Positions 1 to 6,145 of a stretch of DNA of 7,596 nt are shown one piece after another. The translations under genes were made by a program, and so were the position numbers. The stretch is taken from assembly GCA_025363505.1 (NCBI GenBank), contig JANYDV010000263.1, positions 1 through 7,596 of the forward strand, given 5' to 3'. Source of the stretch: Bacteroidota bacterium. Its GTDB lineage: Bacteria > Bacteroidota > Ignavibacteria > Palsa-1295. Within the stretch, counting starts at the first letter, position 1. Each line of letters opens with the position of its first letter. The notes under the pieces are model-generated. The model did no database searches, was not told where the DNA came from, and worked only from the letters and a program-made list of their open reading frames with translations.

Positions 1-2
1 GT

Positions 3-37
3 ATTATTTGAGCCGACGAAAAGTCGGCTCAAATAAT
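3..37 (-). terminator. Perfect 15-bp hairpin, likely transcription terminator of the propeller gene
   Basis: Positions 3-17 are the exact reverse complement of 23-37, leaving a 5-nt loop (18-22, gaaaa). The stem has a GC-rich core (gagccgac) and an AT-rich base. It lies 30 bp beyond the stop codon of the minus-strand gene ending at 68, which is where its terminator would be expected. There is no clean run of T after the GC core on either strand, only AAATAAT, so it is not a textbook intrinsic terminator. It could instead be an mRNA 3'-end stabilising hairpin or serve a gene beyond the left edge. The stem is certain; the role is inferred. Confidence 0.55.
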
Positions 38-67
38 GGCAGAAAGATATGAGCCGAACACTCTTGG

Positions 68-3037
68 CTACTTCACAATCTCTAATAATTGTTGAGTCTG
101 CTTGCCGGTAGCATTAGTCACGCGAAGAATATACGCACCTGATAACAATGATGTCGGGAGTACAATCTCGGATTCATTGCCATGTATTGTTGAATGCAAT
201 ACCATAGTGCCGCTTGCAGCGAATAACTCAATCGAGTGTTCACCCTGGTCAGTATCCGTAACATTCACATGAACACTATGGCGAGCAGGATTTGGGTAGA
301 GTGCATTAATCAAAAATTCGGATGAGCCACTATTGGCGACAACATCCTCATGAAGCTGTGAAGAAAAATTGGTAATATCAAGTGCCCATGCCGACCGTCC
401 ATGCGTGCCCGCGACAAGCCAATTCTTATAAGTCGTCAGTGATCCTACGACCAGATGAGGAATATTCTCGCCTAATTGATACCAATGCGCACCGCCATCG
501 GTCGTTCCAAAAACTCCGACATCAGTACCGGCGATCAGGAATTGGTTTTTCTTCAGAGGATCATTGTTTTCTGCAAGTGAATCAATCACTAATGCATTGA
601 CCGAAATATTTGGTAAGCCCACGCCAATTTTTGTCCAATTTTTTCCGCCATCAACTGTTTTGAAAATATGACCTGTTGCATCGGGGATCGAACCGGAGAA
701 TGCGACAAATGCAGTAAGCGAATCACTTCGATCTGCGACAACCACATTTGGATACACATTCGGAAGTCCATTATCTGCGCGAATCCACTTGGGCATACTA
801 TCATTCGGAAGTGATGGATCGACAGTCGTTCTCCAGATTGCTTTCCCTCCAAGATAGGCTGCTGCCCATATCATCCGACGACCTCGGGAATCAGGTGCAC
901 CGAGCGAGATCGCTCCGATGTCGCCGTAATACCATTGCTTCAAGTTATTCGATAGTCCGGCAAGTTGAGGTGACCACTGCTTAATTACCGTGCCGCTATC
1001 GGGATTGCTATAATCAAATATTGTTTTATACACTCGAAGCCTTCCGGTATAAAGCTCGGTCGGGTGTTGCCGATCAAGAACCACCGGAGGAATAAACGCA
1101 CATGGCTCCGATGAATCGGTAATGCCACGACGTTGTGCAATTTTTGAAAGATCGATCCATTTTTTGGGATTCGGATCCAACTTACCGTCGTCGGACTTTA
1201 AATTTGGGCGCAAAGAATCAAGCGTTGTACGAACAAATATTTTGCCGAGTTGAAGCGACGTAATAAGAATATTCGGATTGGTAGGGTGGGTCTGCGATTC
1301 GCCACCATCACCACGATTAATCCAGTCCCAATCAGAATTAGTACTAAATCCGTGCGCGTTTGTTCCGTTATCTTGTGTACCTCCGATGAGCTTGATCGAA
1401 TCAGCAGGGAAGGTATTGCCAAGGGCAGTCATACCCGCAACCCATGGCTCAAGATGGTAGAACATCGTTATGGGCATCCCCTTGAGTTGCTTCCAGTTCT
1501 TGCCAAAGTCGGTTGTATGAAACACGCCGCCATCAGAACCATTAAGAAGATCGTTGCCAGAAGCTGCGGCAGTAAAGGCTAATGCATGCTGATCAGAATG
1601 TTGATCGCGGCTATTATTAAAATAATGGATGTAGCCATTGGATATATTTTTCCAATGAGCCCCCGCATCGGTGGTTTGAATAATATCTATACCGCCAACA
1701 TAAATTTCATTCGGTCGTTGAGGATTGCCGATAATAAAATTATTATAGCCGCCTTGGTGATTGAACAAATCAATACTGTCAATATTATTTCCGAGGAAGG
1801 GAATTCGAAACGTGGAATCAAGCACGATCTGCCATCCGGCTTCAGGATCAGTAGTCTTAAAAATACCAAACAGGTTTTCATCGAGATTGTAACCTGTTTG
1901 AATATTTTTATCAACTTTTGCAACCACCGAATACAGTGTTGATGTGCCCGGAGTATTTGCCCAATACAACGACGTGCGCGCCAGACGTTTTGATTTATAT
2001 CCGTTTGGATAGTTTGTTGCCGGAAGCGAATCAATTCGAATCCAATTCAGCCCGCCATCTCTGGTGCGCCAAAGCCCTGTTTGAGGCGAACTCGTAATAG
2101 AAAAATCAATGTGTTGCCATGTGGCAGCAACCAAATCAAGATTGTCTTTTGGGTTGATAACGAGGTCGCATGTCGGGACCGAAGATGCCGTTTTCGATTT
2201 TGAAACTCTAACTAATAACGAACGTGTCCAAGTATTTCCAAAATCGGTTGATTTCCAAATACCACGATTTGAATCTGCTACATTCGTTGGTCCGGGTGCA
2301 CAGACATAGAGTGTATTGCGATTGGAAGGGTCAATTATGATCTTTGAAATGTACTGCGTAGCAGCAAGCCCAAGGTAGCTCCATGATTGCCCGTCGTTTT
2401 CGCTTCTCCAAACACCATTCCCGGGATATGAATCTGCACTGGCGTTGCACTCACCCATTCCGATATAGATTGTCTTAGGATCTTTTGCATCAATAGTAAT
2501 ACAGCCCACCGAAAGCATCGGAAATGTATCAGTGAGAGATTGCCAGGTGTTGCCGTGATCAGTAGTTTTCCAGACACCACCGGCGGCGGCACCGACATAA
2601 AAAGTATTGGAATCGGTCGGATGGGTTGCGATCGACGTCACACGTCCGCCAATTTTATAAGGACCAACACATTGCCAATTCATTGCAGCCAGAGGAGACA
2701 CTTTTCCGCCGCGACGATAGAGCGGAATCTTCCGGGCTTGCTCGAGTGCATTTGTGTAATAGGAAGGATCAATATCATTATTCGGAAGTGCACGACGACG
2801 GTACCAGTCATCATTACGGTCTTCGCCACCGCCGGAACCCGGCACTGGGTAGTTACGCTTGAGGGGTGGATGGGTACGTACGGTTGTTGTCGTCTTGGTC
2901 TTGACAATCACTTGTTTGGAGTGATGATACTGACGATGGGTACGGTGATGTTTGCGAACAATCTTCACACCGTCCGAAAACGCCGGTGTCGAGGTGGTAA
3001 TACCAACCAACAATAGGATTATAGCAGCAAGCTTCAT
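68..3037 (-). CDS. Secreted Asp-box (BNR/sortilin-like) beta-propeller protein with T9SS type A sorting domain
   Basis: A 989-residue exported protein. Start: I chose the ATG at 3037 because it gives a compact signal peptide (MKLAAIILLLVG..., likely cut after AFS, residue 21). The frame is open up to an ATG at 3136, but that would add 33 implausible residues before the signal. Residues 22-85 are a His/Lys/Arg/Thr-rich linker. The body (about 120-890) carries eight good Asp-boxes (S/T-x-D-x-G-x-x-W type) near residues 158, 212, 263, 325, 455, 508, 794 and 845, plus a degenerate one near 395. Such boxes mark the blade turns of sialidase/VPS10/GH74-like propellers. Between boxes are DQHSDQHAL, GSDGGVFHTTD, GGTQDNGT and GTHGRSAW, motifs I associate with secreted propeller proteins of unknown function. 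About 910-989 is a T9SS sorting domain (ALYPNPARHS; SGAYILRV; ending IVK). It is therefore probably surface-attached or released. I see no assignable catalytic residues; glycan or protein binding is as likely as hydrolysis. It is divergent from the PorE-like gene. Confidence 0.93.
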   Translation of the reverse strand: MKLAAIILLLVGITTSTPAFSDGVKIVRKHHRTHRQYHHSKQVIVKTKTTTTVRTHPPLKRNYPVPGSGGGEDRNDDWYRRRALPNNDIDPSYYTNALEQARKIPLYRRGGKVSPLAAMNWQCVGPYKIGGRVTSIATHPTDSNTFYVGAAAGGVWKTTDHGNTWQSLTDTFPMLSVGCITIDAKDPKTIYIGMGECNASADSYPGNGVWRSENDGQSWSYLGLAATQYISKIIIDPSNRNTLYVCAPGPTNVADSNRGIWKSTDFGNTWTRSLLVRVSKSKTASSVPTCDLVINPKDNLDLVAATWQHIDFSITSSPQTGLWRTRDGGLNWIRIDSLPATNYPNGYKSKRLARTSLYWANTPGTSTLYSVVAKVDKNIQTGYNLDENLFGIFKTTDPEAGWQIVLDSTFRIPFLGNNIDSIDLFNHQGGYNNFIIGNPQRPNEIYVGGIDIIQTTDAGAHWKNISNGYIHYFNNSRDQHSDQHALAFTAAASGNDLLNGSDGGVFHTTDFGKNWKQLKGMPITMFYHLEPWVAGMTALGNTFPADSIKLIGGTQDNGTNAHGFSTNSDWDWINRGDGGESQTHPTNPNILITSLQLGKIFVRTTLDSLRPNLKSDDGKLDPNPKKWIDLSKIAQRRGITDSSEPCAFIPPVVLDRQHPTELYTGRLRVYKTIFDYSNPDSGTVIKQWSPQLAGLSNNLKQWYYGDIGAISLGAPDSRGRRMIWAAAYLGGKAIWRTTVDPSLPNDSMPKWIRADNGLPNVYPNVVVADRSDSLTAFVAFSGSIPDATGHIFKTVDGGKNWTKIGVGLPNISVNALVIDSLAENNDPLKKNQFLIAGTDVGVFGTTDGGAHWYQLGENIPHLVVGSLTTYKNWLVAGTHGRSAWALDITNFSSQLHEDVVANSGSSEFLINALYPNPARHSVHVNVTDTDQGEHSIELFAASGTMVLHSTIHGNESEIVLPTSLLSGAYILRVTNATGKQTQQLLEIVK

Positions 3038-3141
3038 AGAAAAATGTATCATAAGAAAATAACACCATTCACAGAAGAATAATCTTTTAAAAAGCTGCGT
3101 TTGGAGACAATATTGGCTGAGTTGTGTTATGTACAATTATT
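3038..3141. promoter_or_regulatory. Divergent intergenic region between propeller and PorE-like genes
   Basis: These 104 bp separate two genes that point away from each other, so promoters for both must lie here or within the genes' 5' ends. The sequence is AT-rich. No Shine-Dalgarno sequence precedes either ATG. On the plus strand, tttg at 3100-3103 could be part of a Bacteroidota-type -33 element and tacaat at 3132-3137 resembles a -10 box, but their spacing and closeness to the ATG at 3142 do not make a convincing promoter. The assignment rests on gene arrangement rather than a recognised motif. Confidence 0.4.
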
Positions 3142-4665
3142 ATGAAAACCCATCACCGCCCCCTCATAACTCTCACTGTACTGTTATGCTTCGAATTGTG
3201 TGCGAACTTCGTTTTTGCACAATCGAAGATCGAAAAACTTGCTGCTGAAGTAAATGACCCGCTACAAAGCGAAGTCTTGCCGGTTATTTCTGTTGACGGA
3301 CGAACGCTCTACTTTACTCGTCCGCGTATGGGGCTTGATGGTGAGATTGTCATTGATATTTGGCGCAGCCATCATAAAGATGACGTTTTTTATCCCGCCG
3401 AAATAATGAGCGGTCATCTTCGCTCTCGTTATGGTATTGCTGTCACAAGTGTGACACCTGATAATAATACTCTCTATCTCGTCGGTAAACTTCGCGCCGA
3501 TACGCCGCCTGAAGATCGGGTAATGGTATCTCACCGAACAAAAGACGGTTGGTCAATTCCTAAACCAATTCGTATTCAAATGCTTAATGCACAAGGAGCG
3601 ATAACTGATTATGGATTCGGACCTGATCAACGGACACTGATCATGAGCGTAATGCGCGACTCATCAATGGGCGGACGTGATCTCTATGTCAGTTTTCGCG
3701 ATGAAGCGAGTGATATGTGGGCGCCACCAATCTGGCTTGGTCCGGAGATCAATTCCATTGGTGATGAAATTACTCCATATCTTGCGGCAAACGGCAAGAC
3801 ATTGTATTTTTCGAGTGATCGCCCTGGCAATATTGGCGAAGTAGATGTTTGGCGCGCAGAACGTCTTGATGAAAGCTGGAAGCATTGGTCAACCCCTGAA
3901 CATCTCGATGTTACTATTAATCGAAGCGGAAGAACAACCTATTATACCGAAGACGCTAAAGGAGAGTATGCCTATGTTGTGTGGCGAAAAGATAAGAACG
4001 ATCAAACTGATATTTATCGTGTTGCGGCACCACCGAGAATCACACAGGTCACGTTAATCAGAGGCACCGTTGTTGATGAAAACAATTCACCTCTTGATGC
4101 CGATATTCGATATGAACGCCTCAGCGATGGCAAAGTTCTTGGCTTTGCGCACAGCGACCCATCAACCGGTGAGTATCAAATTACATTGCCCGCCGGGGAG
4201 TCTTATGGAATGTTCGCAACACACAGCGGTTATATCCCAACAAGTGAACAATTTGATGGCAAAGAGGTTAAGGCGTTCTCGGTGATCGAAAAACAATTGG
4301 TGCTGGTGAAGATAAAAGAAAATGCTGTTGTCCGATTGAATAATATTTTTTTTGAGACCGATCAAGCGGCTTTACTTCCATCATCGTTTGCCGAGCTTGA
4401 TCGTCTTGCGATGATCTTAAAGCAAGACCCATCACTGAACGTTTCGATTGAAGGACATACAGACTCGACAGGAAGTACCTTCCATAATAAATCACTTTCA
4501 CTATCGCGGGCACAATCGGTCGTTGCGTATTTGGTGAGTCGTTCGATTGAGCAAAGACGATTGTCGGCGAAAGGGTTTGGTTCGGAACATTCAATTGCTC
4601 CCAACGATAGCGACGAAGGAAAAGCGAAGAACAGAAGAGTGGAGTTTAGAATACTTAATAAATAA
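3142..4665 (+). CDS. PorE-like OmpA-family protein: PD40 beta-propeller, carboxypeptidase regulatory-like domain, OmpA peptidoglycan-binding domain
   Basis: A 507-residue periplasmic envelope protein. I start at ATG 3142; a GTG at 3124 would add six residues before a good signal peptide (cleavage likely VFA|Q, residue 26). There are two Cys in the signal but no convincing lipobox. Residues about 45-295 hold five PD40/WD40-like strands: DGRTLYFTRP, DNNTLYLVGK, DQRTLIMSVMRD, NGKTLYFSSDRPG and a weaker YAYVVWRKD...DIYRV. About 305-385 is a carboxypeptidase regulatory-like fold (IRGTVVDENNSPLDADI ... GEYQITLPAGE). About 397-507 is the OmpA C-terminal domain with EGHTDSTG (Asp441) and an exact NxxLSxxRAxxVxxxL match (449-464; Arg456), whose Asp and Arg bind diaminopimelate of peptidoglycan. 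The domain order matches PorE (PG1058) of the Porphyromonas gingivalis T9SS, but PorE's N-terminal TPR domain and lipidation are absent. It may be a paralogue, or one of the many Bacteroidota OmpA-like proteins unrelated to T9SS. Confidence 0.93.
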   Translation: MKTHHRPLITLTVLLCFELCANFVFAQSKIEKLAAEVNDPLQSEVLPVISVDGRTLYFTRPRMGLDGEIVIDIWRSHHKDDVFYPAEIMSGHLRSRYGIAVTSVTPDNNTLYLVGKLRADTPPEDRVMVSHRTKDGWSIPKPIRIQMLNAQGAITDYGFGPDQRTLIMSVMRDSSMGGRDLYVSFRDEASDMWAPPIWLGPEINSIGDEITPYLAANGKTLYFSSDRPGNIGEVDVWRAERLDESWKHWSTPEHLDVTINRSGRTTYYTEDAKGEYAYVVWRKDKNDQTDIYRVAAPPRITQVTLIRGTVVDENNSPLDADIRYERLSDGKVLGFAHSDPSTGEYQITLPAGESYGMFATHSGYIPTSEQFDGKEVKAFSVIEKQLVLVKIKENAVVRLNNIFFETDQAALLPSSFAELDRLAMILKQDPSLNVSIEGHTDSTGSTFHNKSLSLSRAQSVVAYLVSRSIEQRRLSAKGFGSEHSIAPNDSDEGKAKNRRVEFRILNK

Positions 4666-4680
4666 AAATTACTTCACTCT
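4636..4680. terminator. Possible hairpin spanning the convergent stop codons
   Basis: Positions 4636-4645 (agagtggagt) can pair with 4671-4680 (acttcactct) over ten base pairs with one G-T pair, around a 25-nt AT-rich loop that contains both facing stop codons (4663-4665 and 4669-4671). Each stem arm lies inside the end of a coding region. Because the genes converge with 3 bp between them, any terminator has to overlap coding sequence, and a symmetric hairpin would serve both strands. There is no downstream T-run on the plus strand and the loop is long, so this is a weak call. Confidence 0.25.
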
Positions 4681-4971
4681 GGCAACAATGGTCAGGTTGT
4701 TTGTCCGTTCGGAGCTACTATTTTTCGCTGTTAGAGAAAATTTCTTTGTGTCGTTTAATAACACCCGAACACCGCCACTATCTTTTGCCACAGGAATATC
4801 ATCTAAGGTAACTTCGGTTGCATTCTTGACAATCCAAAACAACGTGACGCTATCTCCCTTAAATGGCGCTTCGGGATGGGTATCAAATTTTACGATTTCG
4901 ACAGCAGTGCCGCAGCCAATAATGATTGAGCTGAACAATGCCAAGACAAGGAATACCAATACGTGTTTCAT
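4669..4971 (-). CDS. Small lipoprotein with a single bacterial Ig-like domain
   Basis: A 100-residue protein. The N-terminus is a lipoprotein signal: M-K-H, a hydrophobic stretch, then IIGC with Cys20 as the acylated residue. Gly at +2 gives no sign of inner-membrane retention, so outer-membrane anchoring is plausible. The mature 80 residues fit one Ig-like beta sandwich: GDSVTLFWIVKNATEVTLDD, a short middle section with GGVRVLL, then DTKKFSLTAKNSS and a final TIVARVK strand. This is the pattern of bacterial Ig-like modules (G-x-x-V-T-L-x-W-x-V-x-x-A-T-x-V-T-L ... Y/F-x-L-T-A-x-N) that usually appear as repeats in large surface proteins; here one stands alone. It starts 11 bp after the stop of the T9SS-sorted gene on the same strand, so co-transcription is likely, and its stop faces that of the PorE-like gene. 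No enzymatic role is suggested. It may bind or tether the upstream gene's product (inference). Confidence 0.85.
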   Translation of the reverse strand: MKHVLVFLVLALFSSIIIGCGTAVEIVKFDTHPEAPFKGDSVTLFWIVKNATEVTLDDIPVAKDSGGVRVLLNDTKKFSLTAKNSSSERTNNLTIVARVK

Positions 4972-4982
4972 ATTAGTACAAT

Positions 4983-5999
4983 TTAGTGAACAACTGAAAT
5001 AGTCGATGAAATTGTGCCCACAGTCGATTTACAAACAACGCGGTATATACCTGCCGGAAGGCTGCTACAGTCTAGTGTAGTTTGTTCGCCAGAGAAAATG
5101 TTTTGAAAGACTGTTCTTCCGCAAACATCAATTAATTCTACCATTGTTGAAGTGGTTGTCGTTTTCAAATGGAGTTGGGTTTGTGCACTACAAGGGTTTG
5201 GGTACACACTCAGTTGATTATTGTTGATTGGTATTTGTCTGACAGCTAGTGGACCCAACTCTACAAATGCTAAAATATAGAAGTTCGAGTATATTGCGAT
5301 CGAATCACCGCTTGGAATGAATGACCCATCGGTAATTAGAGAGTATGTTAATTGATTTGCAATCCCGATTGCAGCTGATCGAGCATTCTGCGTATTTCTA
5401 TCTCGTGTTGGCTCTCGATCACTTCTAATGGAATAGGGAAAAATAACAACTGTTGCGGGATCAAATTCAATAGTAGGTGCAACAAAAAACTCTTTCCCTA
5501 CCAATACGTGAGGAAAGTGGAGCATTGTAGGCTTGCCCAGAACAATATCTTTTGTGGCAATTCTTAACTCATAATAGGGGATGGCATCTTGCGTGAAAAT
5601 ATTCATCAGATGGTAGGTTGTCCCGGGTTGTATCTCATACAAGGTATCAGGAAGAAGAGCAATGGTGATAGAATCACTTGAGACGCTCCCGAAAGTAATC
5701 TCAACCGAATCAACCCATCCTGTAGATGTGGGCAATGAGATACGCTCTCCCAAATAGAGCATCGTGTATGGACTATACGTTGCACCGACTATCCAATCGT
5801 ATGTGGGAAGTGTCTCGTCATAATATTTGAAAGTCGTTGTAGCACCGGAAAAAATATTCGGCAATAGGCTCGTTGTTTTATTTTTCATGCTAAACAACTG
5901 ATTCGTTGTCGAAGCCCCTGTAAACGATCCTTGACCAAATAAAGGGGAAGCAAATAGACAATAGTTTGCTAGTAACAAGAGAAAGATTTTCATAAACAT
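4983..5999 (-). CDS. Secreted protein of unknown function with T9SS type A sorting domain
   Basis: A 338-residue exported protein. The N-terminal signal (K-I-F-L-L-L-L-A ... FGQ) is likely cut after FGQ, near residue 23. An ATG two codons in (5993) gives an equally good start, and no ribosome binding site decides between them. Residues about 24-250 match no family I recognise; they are rich in Thr, Ser, Ile and Tyr with alternating hydrophobic residues, suggesting beta structure. The C-terminal 80 residues are a T9SS sorting domain: NQLSVYPNPC (262-270), VELIDVCGRTVF (287-298), SSLPAGIYRVVC (312-323) and a short final strand. Four cysteines (270, 293, 311, 323) in this domain are unusual and could form disulfides. 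The product should reach the cell surface or medium. It lies 11 bp upstream of the lipoprotein gene on the same strand, probably one transcript. Gene and T9SS signal are secure; function is unknown. Confidence 0.9.
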   Translation of the reverse strand: MFMKIFLLLLANYCLFASPLFGQGSFTGASTTNQLFSMKNKTTSLLPNIFSGATTTFKYYDETLPTYDWIVGATYSPYTMLYLGERISLPTSTGWVDSVEITFGSVSSDSITIALLPDTLYEIQPGTTYHLMNIFTQDAIPYYELRIATKDIVLGKPTMLHFPHVLVGKEFFVAPTIEFDPATVVIFPYSIRSDREPTRDRNTQNARSAAIGIANQLTYSLITDGSFIPSGDSIAIYSNFYILAFVELGPLAVRQIPINNNQLSVYPNPCSAQTQLHLKTTTTSTMVELIDVCGRTVFQNIFSGEQTTLDCSSLPAGIYRVVCKSTVGTISSTISVVH

Positions 6000-6145
6000 A
6001 TTAAACAGTTGAGAATATAATAGCTATAGAGAGTTTTTTTGATTTTTTAGTTCCATTCCAATCGGTCTCGCTCCGAAATTTCTGACGGAAGTCTTTTTTG
6101 GCTCTGTGTGTTCTATCCTCGCTATTGACGAATTACTTCATACAC
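6000..6145. promoter_or_regulatory. Divergent intergenic region between T9SS-sorted protein and subtilase genes
   Basis: These 146 bp hold no gene and must supply promoters for both directions. The left part is very AT-rich, with T-runs at 6034-6040 and 6043-6048. On the plus strand there is an exact tataat at 6016-6021, and 17 bp upstream of it taaaca (5993-5998, four of six to TTGACA), a candidate sigma-70-like promoter for the subtilase with a leader of about 118 nt; it overlaps the 5' end of the minus-strand gene. On the minus strand tattat (rc of 6017-6022) could serve the other gene. In AT-rich DNA such matches arise easily, and Bacteroidota sigma factors prefer a different consensus, so the specific boxes are tentative. 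Confidence 0.4.

Noticed and set aside
1250..1942. Plus-strand open frames of 110 and 118 codons
   Set aside because: Antisense shadows of the propeller gene; low-complexity Ile-rich or Arg-rich translations with no recognisable features.
2540..3016. 158-codon plus-strand open frame
   Set aside because: It lies antisense within the propeller gene; its translation shows no domain, signal or sensible composition, while the minus-strand frame has Asp-boxes and a signal peptide.
3038..3136. Longer N-terminus for the propeller gene starting at 3136
   Set aside because: The 33 added residues would precede a complete signal peptide and would fill nearly the whole divergent spacer, almost reaching the start of the opposing gene.
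3124..3141. GTG start six codons upstream for the PorE-like gene
   Set aside because: It adds six residues with no benefit before a standard M-K signal peptide beginning with ATG at 3142.
4268..4604. Overlapping minus-strand frames of 108 and 80 codons
   Set aside because: Antisense to the conserved OmpA domain, where the plus frame contains the exact peptidoglycan-binding motif.
4547..5002. 151-codon plus-strand open frame crossing the convergent junction
   Set aside because: It overlaps the OmpA domain in another frame and runs antisense through the whole lipoprotein gene, which has a clear lipobox and Ig pattern.
4669..5999. Idea that the cargo/lipoprotein pair is a toxin-immunity or mobile module
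   Set aside because: No toxin motif, no repeats, tRNA or integrase nearby; both proteins look like ordinary exported products.
6125..6130. ttgacg as a -35 box for the subtilase
   Set aside because: A matching -10 box 17 bp downstream would fall inside the coding region after the GTG at 6146.
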